A stretch of 43,284 nt of DNA. Origin: a bacterium (GTDB lineage: Bacteria > Armatimonadota > Chthonomonadetes > Chthonomonadales > JAMCWF01). Both the position numbers and the translations under genes were made by a program. The notes beneath the pieces are model-generated. The model ran no database searches, was not told where the DNA came from, and saw only the letters and a list, made by a program, of their open reading frames with translations. The stretch is from positions 1 through 43,284 of the forward strand of contig JAKBZR010000019.1 in NCBI GenBank assembly GCA_021842405.1. Reading direction: 5' to 3'. The stretch's first letter is position 1. Each line of letters begins with the position of its first letter. Below are positions 30,673 through 39,136 of the stretch, in pieces.

Positions 30673-33240
30673 TTACCTCGCAAAAACCTGGAACTCCCAT
30701 AACGAGTAGCCGAATTGGGTGCCGCGCGCTATTCCGTCCATCCTCACCCAGCGGGCCTCTACCGGCTGAAACCGGATCGTCTCGATGCCGCCTTTTCCGC
30801 TGTGGGTGGAGTAAACGTTCTGCCAGCGCTTGCCGTCGGTTGAGACCTGAATGCGATAACTCTTTCCATAGGCGGTCTCCCAATACAGCACGACGCGGCT
30901 GATCTGCTGAACGCGGCCCAGGTCTACCGCCAGCCATTGCGGGTCGCTGAATTGTGAGGACCAGCGGCTGAACCAGGAGCCATCCACCGCAAATCGGGGC
31001 GGGTAGTCGCCGCGGGCATCGTTGATAAATGAGGATGCGGAGGTTCGGCAGCCCAGCGCCAGATCGGTTAGCCTTTGCGCTTCCTCCGATGAGATGACCT
31101 CAAATTTGCGGAAGCTTTTCACCGTCTCGCCCGTTTTGGCAGCCATATCCGCTACCAGATGATAACGGCCTAGCGGTACCGGATATTCGGCCGGTATCTG
31201 CTTTATCTGTTGGCCGAGCGGCTCGACCTCGAAGGGCGTGGTGGTCTCCCAGAGCGTGCGCGATTCGGAAGGATCGGTTATCTTAAACCGAATGCGACCG
31301 CCGCGCCGCCGATAAAGATCGTTGGTGATGATGATTCGAACGGATCGCTTGACGCCCGACCCCACCTTCTCGGTGTAGTCGTCAATCATGACACCCAGCG
31401 GCGATTCGGCGTTCCGCATATACTCCCGAAATCGGGGCTCCAGCGTCAAATTCTGTATGTCCACGAAATTGTCGCTGGTTTGCCCGCCCGGTCTGGAGTA
31501 GGTTAAATAACAGAAGTACTGGACGGCGGCCGCCAATCGAGTGGCGCGCCAGAATTCAGTCAACACCGCATAGTGGTAGGCGCAAAACTCCCACCGCTCG
31601 GCCGGGGCGGCGTCGGGTCCCAATCGCGCCGCGTATAGCGCTTCGGTGAGGCGGGTGGGCGTTCCATCCCGGTTGACCCAGAGCCAGTCGTACTCGTTGA
31701 TGACGACCGGCGAGGGGCGTAAAATGGTATCAACCTGCTTTTTTTCGAGCGCGCTGCCCAGCTCATAGAGTCGGAAGCCGTCGCGGATGTAGAGGTAGGG
31801 GTGAACCTCCACTGCGTCGCCGATTTGGATGGGCGGGGAATAGCCGTTATCCCATGGCCGGTTGGAGAGATCCATCGGGCGCACCGTCTCGATGATTTTC
31901 GCCAGCCTCGGTTCGAGGGTCTCATTGCATGCATCCCAAACCACGATCGAGGGATGATTCCACCGCTCCTGCAGCCACTCCCGAAATTCGGTGATCAGCT
32001 CCTGGTCGCTCCAGCGCTCATCGAAGCCCCAGATCGGGTACTCATCTTGGAGGAGCCAGCCGATCTCGTCGGCGAGATCGTACCAGAACTCGGGAAACGG
32101 CGCGATGCAGACCCGCGCCGAGTTTAAGTGAAGCTCTCGCTTGGGCAGCTCCAGCAGTTTCCGTACCCACTCCCTATCCCACGGCAGGCCAGCACGCTTC
32201 GGATCCTCAAAAAAGCGGAACATGCAAAAATTGCTGCCGCGCAGAAAGTAGGTCATCCCATTCAACCGCACATAACCGCTCCGCACATCATTGTGATACT
32301 CGCGCATGCCGAAGCGCGCCTCCAGCGTATCGGCGCCGGTGTCACACCGCAAAACGTAGAGAAAGGGATTCTCCGGCGACCAGTGCGTCGGATTCTCCAG
32401 GTGGATGGATGTGGTGATGGTCTTTCCCGAATTCGGGCCAATTTCAACCGATTTAGTCTCCGATTTTGCAGCAGGTTGCCCGCTTTTCCACTCCCGCACT
32501 GAAAACTGGATGTTGGGTCGCGCGGTCGTTGGCTCGCTATTTTGCAGGCTGACCTGAACCTCGATGCGGCTCTTCTCGATATTCGGCGCGACCTGAAGGC
32601 CGGTTATGAAGGGGGATTCCATTAACGTCAAAGAGACCGAGTCGTAAATGCCAGGAATCCATTTTATGCGCTCGTAGTCGGTCCCCGGCGGAACCCAATC
32701 CGGCAGCGCGTTTTTCCAGGCGCCGATCCGGATGACGATCGTGTTTTCGGCGTCGGCGCGCAACAGCCGGGATACGTCGAACCGACCCGGCGTGAAACAG
32801 CCCAGATGCTCCCCGGCCGGCGCTCCGTTCACCCAAACTTTGGCGCCGAACTGCGCCTTGTTGACTTTTAATTGAGCGACCGAAACCGGCCCCTTTAACA
32901 AGAAGCGGCGGCGATACCAGAAGGCCTGGCGCTCCGGACTTTCCACCCCGACATTCTGGAAGGCCGGCGCCGCCAAGTCGGCCAAACCCGGAACCGGCAC
33001 CGTGGCGGCGTATTCCGTCGGCTCGGTATCCATGCCGCCCTGCGCGATCTCCCATCGGCCGTCCAGAGAGAGGATGCGCCGCTTCCCCAGCGCGGTTTCG
33101 GCCGGCGTCTCAACTGAACGAGGGGGATCACTTTGAATTGAATGATTGCGATCAATCCCGAGGTGAGGTGCGAGCGCTTTTGCGGCGCCCGAAAAGAGGA
33201 TGCCGGAGAGGAACTGCCTTCTGCCGATTTTAAAAGCCAT
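30673..33240 (-). CDS. Tat-exported GH2 glycosidase with C-terminal F5/8-type (CBM32-like) domain
   Basis: From ATG at 33240 the product is 855 residues. Twin arginines in GRRQFLSGILFSG (6-18) mark a Tat signal. The middle has GH2 order: a jelly-roll sugar-binding domain (LKVNKAQFGAKVWVNGAPAG), an immunoglobulin-like domain, then the barrel with WNHPSIVVWDACNETLEPR (putative acid/base Glu in CNE) and SPVVINEYDWLWVN (putative nucleophile Glu in NEY). The last ~130 residues form a discoidin/CBM32-like module (ARGDYPPRFAVDGSWFSRWS, VDLGRVQQISRVVLYWE). It likely removes beta-linked sugars from polymers outside the cell; beta-galactosidase, mannosidase and glucuronidase all remain possible. The frame extends to 33417 but lacks coding character there. 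AAGGA precedes ATG. Confidence 0.88.
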   Translation of the reverse strand: MAFKIGRRQFLSGILFSGAAKALAPHLGIDRNHSIQSDPPRSVETPAETALGKRRILSLDGRWEIAQGGMDTEPTEYAATVPVPGLADLAAPAFQNVGVESPERQAFWYRRRFLLKGPVSVAQLKVNKAQFGAKVWVNGAPAGEHLGCFTPGRFDVSRLLRADAENTIVIRIGAWKNALPDWVPPGTDYERIKWIPGIYDSVSLTLMESPFITGLQVAPNIEKSRIEVQVSLQNSEPTTARPNIQFSVREWKSGQPAAKSETKSVEIGPNSGKTITTSIHLENPTHWSPENPFLYVLRCDTGADTLEARFGMREYHNDVRSGYVRLNGMTYFLRGSNFCMFRFFEDPKRAGLPWDREWVRKLLELPKRELHLNSARVCIAPFPEFWYDLADEIGWLLQDEYPIWGFDERWSDQELITEFREWLQERWNHPSIVVWDACNETLEPRLAKIIETVRPMDLSNRPWDNGYSPPIQIGDAVEVHPYLYIRDGFRLYELGSALEKKQVDTILRPSPVVINEYDWLWVNRDGTPTRLTEALYAARLGPDAAPAERWEFCAYHYAVLTEFWRATRLAAAVQYFCYLTYSRPGGQTSDNFVDIQNLTLEPRFREYMRNAESPLGVMIDDYTEKVGSGVKRSVRIIITNDLYRRRGGRIRFKITDPSESRTLWETTTPFEVEPLGQQIKQIPAEYPVPLGRYHLVADMAAKTGETVKSFRKFEVISSEEAQRLTDLALGCRTSASSFINDARGDYPPRFAVDGSWFSRWSSQFSDPQWLAVDLGRVQQISRVVLYWETAYGKSYRIQVSTDGKRWQNVYSTHSGKGGIETIRFQPVEARWVRMDGIARGTQFGYSLWEFQVFAR

Positions 33241-33437
33241 AAAGTGAGTGTCCTTTTCGATTCGGTGGGTTTTTATTGGATCATGGATTACACAGGGGTC
33301 GTGAAGTTCCCCCCATTCGTCGAACCGTTCAAATCGGTTTTTTATGCATAATTCAAGTGTATTTGCCTGGGATTGCTCTCCGGTGCAACCGTTGATAGGC
33401 ATGGGTTCATCTAACAATACGCTTATTTCATATAACG
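33241..33437. other. Intergenic gap between the GH2 gene and gajB
   Basis: I see no gene, repeat-family member or convincing terminator here. Comparison with the other flank of the defence genes (37090-37270) shows no shared direct repeat, so no attachment site is supported. Confidence 0.4.
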
Positions 33438-35363
33438 CTACAATTCAATCCCCATTTCAATAAGAAATCTCGAAGGCTGTTTTTGCCATCCAAAAACTTG
33501 CGCCGAAAAAGTTAATGTTAAACTCTCTTGAGCACGCGTTATTGCAACGAAGCAGTTACGCCGTTCTTCCTGCATCTCAAGCGAATGGTCACCCTTCTTC
33601 ACGGCAGCCCAACTAGGAAGTTGATCCTCTACCATCCCTATCAGATAGACATGCCCAAATTCCATGCCCTTTGACGCATGAATGGTGAAACACGGAATGG
33701 CATCTGGTGGTTTCAACGGTGTTTTGGATGTAAGGTCGAGTTCGTGAAGGAACTGATGAAGGCTTACTTCTTCACCTTCGAACTTCTTGGTGACCTCCGA
33801 CAGAATCTGCATCCAGACTTCACGCTCTTCCTCAAATTCATTGAACGCGCTCTCCTCTTGCTGTATTCCATCTTGCAATTCAGTCGCCCACACCAATAGT
33901 TTATTCGCGAAGTCGCGGTAATTTAGTGAAGTAAGTAACGGCTTGATGCCGGCATCAAGTAAGTCTCGCGTTTTCTTCTCCAAGACTTCCCGGCGTCTTA
34001 CCTCATTCAACCATGCACGCAAAAAGTCCTCTCCATCTGCAGATGCGCGGGAGAGAACCGGGGGCACTTCTACGCGTATACCTTCAATTTCATAAAACGC
34101 CTTTGAAAGCCGCGCGAGAGATTGTTTGTCTTCTTTCGAATTTACGAGACGAAGGATAGCATGCAGCATCCTGAGCGGGGCACTTCTGAACTCATCTTTG
34201 CGGGCTGCAAAATAAACTGGAATACATGATTCTTCAAGTTTGTGCCCCGCCAATTCCACAAGTCTCTTCGTCCTTGCAAGCACGACGCAGTTTACACGAT
34301 CTTGCGGTTCTTTCTGTGCTATGTCCTCTGCAAGCCACGCGATTTCTTCATCAATGTTGCCAAAATGGAAGACACGCACGACACTTCCGCTTTCGCCCTG
34401 TTTGACAGCCGTTAACGGCTTCTTGCCAGCGGATCGATTGAGATTTTTCTCAATCAATGCATTGGCAAGTTCAATAACGAGACGTGGACAACGGTAGTTT
34501 TCCGGAAGTTGCAATTCAGAAATGGAGAAATCGTCACGTAGCGATTGAATCCACTTGGGACTTGCGCCGTTCCATTGATAGATAATCTGATCATCATCCG
34601 CCACAACAAACAACGTGGAGGAGTCAGGCTTCGCGATAAGAGAGAGAATCCGGTATTGCGAATGATTAGTATCCTGAAACTCATCAACAAGGATATGTTT
34701 ATAAACTTTCCGGATGTGCTTGACGAGGAAGGGATGTTTACTCAGAAGGTCAAGAGATTCGGCGATCAGACTGGGAAAATCGAGGGAATTTGTGTGACGA
34801 AGTGCTTCCCTGTAGGCAGTGTAGACCCGTGCCAATGAGATGGCGTTTTCTACATTGGATTGCTGAAGTAAAACTTCCGCCTCCTCCGAGGGAACACACT
34901 GATCAAGAAGTCTGGTAACCGCTGGAAGAAGTTGGGCAGCCATGAAATGTTCAGGCAGCGAAGTGGAAAGGTCCTTTCGTAATTGCTCCAGAACATCATC
35001 AAGCAAGGCTTCTCGATCGGCATCATTCGAAAGTATCTGGAAATCCGGACGGAAACTGAGATGGTTGCCATGCTGCTGAAGAAGTTCAGCCGCATAGGAA
35101 TGAAAGGTTGTAAGTCGCACGCGACTGAATTCTTTGGGAACCAGTTCTTCGACCCTGCTACGCATCTCAGCGGCGGCCTTGTTGGTAAAGGTTAGTGCAA
35201 GGATTCTGAAATACTGGCCTTTGGATTCCTCAAGGATTCGGGCAATACGGTAAGTCAGAACTCGTGTCTTGCCTGAGCCAGGACCAGCCAAAACCAGAAG
35301 AGGCCCTTTGTTCCACAATACGGCTTCACGCTGGTTTTCGTTCAGTGAGGATAAATCGAGCAT
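33438..35363 (-). CDS. gajB: Gabija protein GajB, UvrD/Rep-type helicase
   Basis: The 641-residue protein is a superfamily 1A helicase. Motifs are Q motif LNENQREAV, Walker A LAGPGSGKTR (25-34), LTFTNKAAAEMRSR, motif II ILVDEFQDTN, motif III VVADDDQIIYQWNGA, LPENYRCP, TIHASKGMEFGHVYLIGM and motif VI VAITRAQESL. In Gabija, GajB works with the nuclease GajA in a large complex that blocks phage. It is longer than the ~494-residue Bacillus cereus GajB. The start is fixed by GGAGG five bases before ATG 35363, one base after the gajA stop codon, so translation is coupled. Base composition is clearly more AT-rich than panB or GH2 beside it, which suggests transfer. A plain UvrD role is unlikely because of the pairing with gajA. 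Confidence 0.92.
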   Translation of the reverse strand: MLDLSSLNENQREAVLWNKGPLLVLAGPGSGKTRVLTYRIARILEESKGQYFRILALTFTNKAAAEMRSRVEELVPKEFSRVRLTTFHSYAAELLQQHGNHLSFRPDFQILSNDADREALLDDVLEQLRKDLSTSLPEHFMAAQLLPAVTRLLDQCVPSEEAEVLLQQSNVENAISLARVYTAYREALRHTNSLDFPSLIAESLDLLSKHPFLVKHIRKVYKHILVDEFQDTNHSQYRILSLIAKPDSSTLFVVADDDQIIYQWNGASPKWIQSLRDDFSISELQLPENYRCPRLVIELANALIEKNLNRSAGKKPLTAVKQGESGSVVRVFHFGNIDEEIAWLAEDIAQKEPQDRVNCVVLARTKRLVELAGHKLEESCIPVYFAARKDEFRSAPLRMLHAILRLVNSKEDKQSLARLSKAFYEIEGIRVEVPPVLSRASADGEDFLRAWLNEVRRREVLEKKTRDLLDAGIKPLLTSLNYRDFANKLLVWATELQDGIQQEESAFNEFEEEREVWMQILSEVTKKFEGEEVSLHQFLHELDLTSKTPLKPPDAIPCFTIHASKGMEFGHVYLIGMVEDQLPSWAAVKKGDHSLEMQEERRNCFVAITRAQESLTLTFSAQVFGWQKQPSRFLIEMGIEL

Positions 35364-35364
35364 A

Positions 35365-37089
35365 TTAACCTCCGGCCAATTGGACGACACGGGTGATGAT
35401 GTCTCGAATAGTCTGGGGAATGGCGTCGACACTGCGTTGTCGAATCTCCGTTGCCAATGCTTGAGCAAAGGCAGGTTTACCTCCGACCTGCTTAATGGCC
35501 GCCTTAATCAACAGATCAGCCTTCTTGACAGTATCGCCAGCCGCTTGGGTAGTAATATGATTTTGGTCTGAAGAGGGTACCATGTTAGTTATAAAATTAT
35601 TATACCCATTGTACCAGAATTCTTGTTCTATATCTGGATGAACCAATGTCCGAGCTCGATCAGCAAGAGTTTCACCACTTTCAAGATAACTATTTGCACG
35701 ATTGATATAATTATTTCCGGCTGCATCGCCATCAGCCATCAAGAACCACTGTATACCTAATGCTTTCGCAAATTTGATAAAAGGTTCGCCTTTGTCTATA
35801 GCTTGGCTAATTTCGACAACAGAAATGCTGGTCTGATCCTGAGAATATCCCATTATTTCAAAAAGCAGGGGCATAAGATGAAAATCGGATTCCCCTTCCA
35901 CCAGTAGCCAGCAGCGAGAGAACAGATAATATCCTCTTGTGATACGAATGCTGTAGTTTATCGCCTGAATCTCACGAGGAGTCAGATGATGATCTTCTAT
36001 TCGTCCTACTCTCGTTTCCCCATTATCTTTGTATAGCCTACGAATCGCCTTGATTGGAACTTTAGAGACAAGATCACCGGAGTGTGTCGTAACAAGAATT
36101 TGACCGGACATACTTTCCAGAAATGAACCAAGAGAGCGTATCGCTGAAGGATGAAGGTGTGCTTCCGGTTCTTCAAGCGAAAGAATTGCGGTGGATTCAG
36201 GAGTATAGGCTTCGGCAAGGTTAGTAGCTGCGAATGCTTGGAAGAGCATCAATACTGAAAGGCTCTGGGTTCCCTCACCATGCCGATTAAGGGGAAGTTT
36301 AGCGCCGCTGGCGGATTTCAGGTGTACTTGTATCTTTCCGACCATATCGAATACCCGTGTTGGAATTGCTTCCAACACTACGGGATTTGTCGAAGCCAAC
36401 TGAACCATCCGTCCGGCATCGGCGATTTTCTGCATGACTTCTGCTAGTCCCGTGTTTGCACCGATGACGGAGTCGTTGACCTCTTGAAGCATCTTCTCGA
36501 GTTCTTCCCGCTTATCGTCGGGGAGTTGGATTGATTTCAGGAAACCGGACCAGAACTGCCCGCGCTGTCCGAACTCCTGCGAAGCATCGCGGAGCGCCGA
36601 AAGGAAAAAAAGTGGAACAAAATTTGAAATCAGATTGAGCGGTGTCGAGCTTTTGGGTATTAACTCATGTCCGCTTGAATTGAGAAAGATCCGCTTTGTT
36701 TCAAACGATGCAGAATCAGGATTGAAAGCTCCTTCCGCCTGTAACCAGATATGGGACAATCCATTCGCCTCCAACTGAATTACTTCACTCATCTGCCGGA
36801 TAATGGCATCAGGCCATTCATTTTCCTGTTCCTCTGCGAAATGCAGGGTAATTTTGATCGGTTGTGCCGTTTGCGGCGTGGCATTCGCATCAACCAGATA
36901 AAAATCGTATTCGGAAAATTGGCTGGCATGTCGGAAGCCAAAGCTTCGTGTCAGAGCCAGCTTTATAGCTTCCAGTACGGTTGACTTGCCCGTGTTGTTC
37001 TCGCCAATAAGCACCGTCAACCCATCAAGAGGAAGATTCAACGAGCGGATTCCGCGAAAGTTCTCTATCTTGAGCTCTACCAGTTTCAT
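35365..37089 (-). CDS. gajA: Gabija protein GajA, OLD-family ATPase-TOPRIM nuclease
   Basis: From ATG 37089 the product is 574 residues, close to the 578 of the type GajA. The N-terminal ABC-like ATPase has Walker A IGENNTGKS (28-36), signature region LNRHGEGTQSLSVLML (267-282), Walker B AILSLEEPEAHLHP (301-314) and an H-loop THSGD (His336). The C-terminal TOPRIM domain has LLVEGESDF (Glu398 and Glu400), MADGDAAGNN (Asp453 and Asp455) and HPDIEQEFW. Key catalytic residues are present, so the nuclease should be active. GajA nicks DNA and is restrained by nucleotides in healthy cells; phage infection releases it. A class 2 OLD protein with an adjacent UvrD-like gene is the definition of Gabija. 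The longer upstream frame to 37176 has no coding features. Confidence 0.93.
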   Translation of the reverse strand: MKLVELKIENFRGIRSLNLPLDGLTVLIGENNTGKSTVLEAIKLALTRSFGFRHASQFSEYDFYLVDANATPQTAQPIKITLHFAEEQENEWPDAIIRQMSEVIQLEANGLSHIWLQAEGAFNPDSASFETKRIFLNSSGHELIPKSSTPLNLISNFVPLFFLSALRDASQEFGQRGQFWSGFLKSIQLPDDKREELEKMLQEVNDSVIGANTGLAEVMQKIADAGRMVQLASTNPVVLEAIPTRVFDMVGKIQVHLKSASGAKLPLNRHGEGTQSLSVLMLFQAFAATNLAEAYTPESTAILSLEEPEAHLHPSAIRSLGSFLESMSGQILVTTHSGDLVSKVPIKAIRRLYKDNGETRVGRIEDHHLTPREIQAINYSIRITRGYYLFSRCWLLVEGESDFHLMPLLFEIMGYSQDQTSISVVEISQAIDKGEPFIKFAKALGIQWFLMADGDAAGNNYINRANSYLESGETLADRARTLVHPDIEQEFWYNGYNNFITNMVPSSDQNHITTQAAGDTVKKADLLIKAAIKQVGGKPAFAQALATEIRQRSVDAIPQTIRDIITRVVQLAGG

Positions 37090-37203
37090 CAACAGATCAT
37101 ACCTTTCGAAAACAATAAATCCGAGAACGGAAGTAAGGTAAAACCTCTTCGTGGGAAATACTAAATCCCAATCCAATCACATGGAGAAAATTTTACCATG
37201 TCG

Positions 37204-37209
37204 TATAAT
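37204..37209 (+). promoter_or_regulatory. Possible -10 element before panB
   Basis: TATAAT is within CGTATAATACC, 62 bases before the panB start codon. No good -35 hexamer is found at the proper distance. Read on the other strand it gives GGTATTATACG, so it could also serve gajA. Weak evidence. Confidence 0.25.
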
Positions 37210-37270
37210 ACCAGTTTGTTCACCAGCTTTTTGGAAATCCAAGCCGCTCTGGAGTAGAATGATAGGTAAT

Positions 37271-38071
37271 ATGGACAACAAAGTCACCGTGCCTCGGATC
37301 ACGGAGGCGAAAAGCAACCGCGAAAAGATCGTGGCCGTCACCGCCTACGATTGGGCGATGGCGCGGCTGGTGGATGCGGCCGGCGTGGATATCGTGCTGG
37401 TCGGCGATTCAGTGGCGACCACCTCGTTGGGATACGAAACCACCCTGCCCGTCACGATGGACGCTATGATCCATCACGCCGGCGCGGTCAGCCGCGGGGT
37501 GGAGCGGGCGCTGGTGGTGGCCGATATGCCCTTTTTATCGTATCATCTGGATGATCGAGAGGGGGTTTTGAACGCGGGGCGCTTTCTCAAGGAGGCCGGC
37601 TGCCAGGCGGTCAAGCTGGAGGGCGGAAGCGCTCGCGCCGCCCTAGTCGAGAAAATGGTCTCGCTGGGAATACCGGTTATGGGTCATCTCGGTATGACGC
37701 CGCAATCGGTTCACGTATTCGGCGGGCATCGCCAGCAGGCCCGGGATGAGCAGGCGGCCCATCGGTTGCTGGAGGACGCCGCGGCTTTGCAAGAGGCCGG
37801 CGCCTTTGCGCTGGTGCTGGAGCTAATCCCCCATTCGCTGGCCGCCGAGGTCACCCGCACGCTTCACATCCCAACCATCGGAATCGGCGCCGGACCCGAT
37901 TGCGACGGTCAAATTCAGGTGCTGCATGATTTGATCGGCCTGATACCGGAACAGCAGTTCCGCCACGCCCACCGCTACCTCAACGGGGGCGAGTTGATCC
38001 AGCAGGCCGTTTCTCAATATGCCGAGGAGGTCCGGCAAAACCGTTTTATGAGAAAGGCGGTTGGTAGTTGA
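37271..38071 (+). CDS. panB: 3-methyl-2-oxobutanoate hydroxymethyltransferase
   Basis: The 266-residue PanB adds a hydroxymethyl group from methylenetetrahydrofolate to ketoisovalerate, giving ketopantoate, the first step of pantothenate (vitamin B5) and CoA synthesis. Signatures are VTAYDWAMARLVDAAG, DIVLVGDSVATTSLGY, TLPVTMDAMIHHAGAVSRG, VADMPFLSYH, AVKLEGG, GHLGMTPQSVH and PTIGIGAGPDCDGQI. All active-site segments are intact. I start at ATG 37271, where similarity begins; the frame runs open upstream to 37151 with no coding features. The ribosome binding site is poor. The gene is followed by panC after a 222-base gap that holds a decayed repeat element. Confidence 0.95.
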   Translation: MDNKVTVPRITEAKSNREKIVAVTAYDWAMARLVDAAGVDIVLVGDSVATTSLGYETTLPVTMDAMIHHAGAVSRGVERALVVADMPFLSYHLDDREGVLNAGRFLKEAGCQAVKLEGGSARAALVEKMVSLGIPVMGHLGMTPQSVHVFGGHRQQARDEQAAHRLLEDAAALQEAGAFALVLELIPHSLAAEVTRTLHIPTIGIGAGPDCDGQIQVLHDLIGLIPEQQFRHAHRYLNGGELIQQAVSQYAEEVRQNRFMRKAVGS

Positions 38072-38117
38072 CGATTGTACCTATTACGCCGACCGTAATA
38101 TATTTAACATTATGAAT

Positions 38118-38232
38118 AGATTCCGTTCTCTGGATAATTCAGTTGGAAGGCTCTCATCCCTATCCTCGCTCCAAGTTTGTAGAGGGGGAATGTATCCCTC
38201 CCCCTTGAGGGGGTGGGGTAGGGTGGGGGTGA
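38118..38232. repeat. Decayed family-1 element between panB and panC
   Basis: GTTCTCTGGATAATTCAG at about 38125 resembles the family-1 end GTTCTCTGGGTAATTTAG seen at 26675. It is followed by CCCTCCCCCTTGAGGGGGTGGGG and TAGGGTGGGGGTGA. No clear right terminus is left. The remnant lies inside the probable panB-panC transcript. Confidence 0.5.
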
Positions 38233-38293
38233 ATCTTCTGTGTCTATTGATAGATGTCCCCATTAATATCTCTTCAAGAGTTGAAATGAACCG

Positions 38294-39136
38294 ATGAGAG
38301 TTATCAATACGATACATGGTTTGCGAGCCTACCTCAGCTCAATCCGAGAGCAACGAATGACGGTTGGCCTGGTTCCGACAATGGGCGCGTTTCACGAGGG
38401 ACACCTCGCCCTGATGAGGCGCTCATTGGAAAACGGCGACTGCACCATAGTCAGCCTGTTCGTTAACCCGACCCAGTTCGGTCCTAAGGAGGATTTCGAG
38501 AAATACCCCCGCGATTTCAATCGCGACAGCCAGTTGGCCGCCGATCTGGGCGTTCATGCCCTGTTTGCGCCGCCGGCTTCCGAGATGTACCCGGAAGGCT
38601 TTCAGACCAACATTTCGCTGCCGAAAATCTCGTCCCGATACGAAGGTGAAATTAGGCCGGGACATTTCGATGGGGTTGCTACCGTCTGTGCCAAGCTTTT
38701 CAATCTGGTTCAGCCACAACGCGCCTATTTCGGCCAAAAGGACTACCAGCAGTGCGTCCTCATACAGCGAATGGTATCCGACTTGAATTTCAATATGGAG
38801 ATCGTGCCGGTGCCGACCGTGAGGGAGCCGGATGGGCTGGCCATGTCATCCCGCAATGCTTTCCTGAGCCCGGAGGAGCGGACGGTGGCGCCGGATCTGT
38901 ATCTTGCGCTGCGTCAAGCGGCTGAATTGGCTGAGCAGCGGGAGCGTTCGGCGGCGGCGATCAAAGAACGAGCCATTCATTTGCTGTCTGAAGAGCCGAC
39001 GATCAAGGTGGATTATATCGAGGTGGCTGATGCCGAATCGCTGGAGCCGTGTGATCTCGTTGACCGCTCGACCGTCATCTTGGGCGCAATCCGGCTGGGA
39101 AGCACCCGCCTGATTGACAACATCCTTTTAAAGTGA
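38294..39136 (+). CDS. panC: Pantothenate synthetase
   Basis: The 280-residue PanC joins pantoate and beta-alanine with ATP to give pantothenate. The HIGH-type motif PTMGAFHEGHLAL (28-40), SLFVNPTQFGPKEDFEKYPR, GHFDGVATVCAKLFN, AYFGQKDYQQCVLI and the KMSKS-like AMSSRNAFLS are all present. The length is normal for the bacterial enzyme. ATG 38294 is used; upstream bases give only a weak ribosome binding site. It follows panB on the same strand, and its stop codon overlaps a GTG that may start der, so panC and der appear to be coupled. No panD is present in the window. Confidence 0.95.
   Translation: MRVINTIHGLRAYLSSIREQRMTVGLVPTMGAFHEGHLALMRRSLENGDCTIVSLFVNPTQFGPKEDFEKYPRDFNRDSQLAADLGVHALFAPPASEMYPEGFQTNISLPKISSRYEGEIRPGHFDGVATVCAKLFNLVQPQRAYFGQKDYQQCVLIQRMVSDLNFNMEIVPVPTVREPDGLAMSSRNAFLSPEERTVAPDLYLALRQAAELAEQRERSAAAIKERAIHLLSEEPTIKVDYIEVADAESLEPCDLVDRSTVILGAIRLGSTRLIDNILLK

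Larger units (their letters stand above)
33438..37089 (-). other. Gabija anti-phage defence operon (gajA-gajB)
   Basis: The two genes are read from 37089 to 33438 with one base between them. Nothing else belongs to the unit: no integrase, transposase or toxin gene flanks it, and its neighbours are a GH2 gene and panB. The AT-richer composition contrasts with both sides and fits an acquired two-gene cassette. Confidence 0.9.

Noticed and set aside
33241-33417. N-terminal extension of the GH2 protein
   Set aside because: A Tat signal begins at the ATG at 33240, and the upstream codons show no similarity or start signal.
33241-37270. Prophage or integrative element carrying Gabija
   Set aside because: No integrase, phage structural gene, tRNA or flanking direct repeat is visible.
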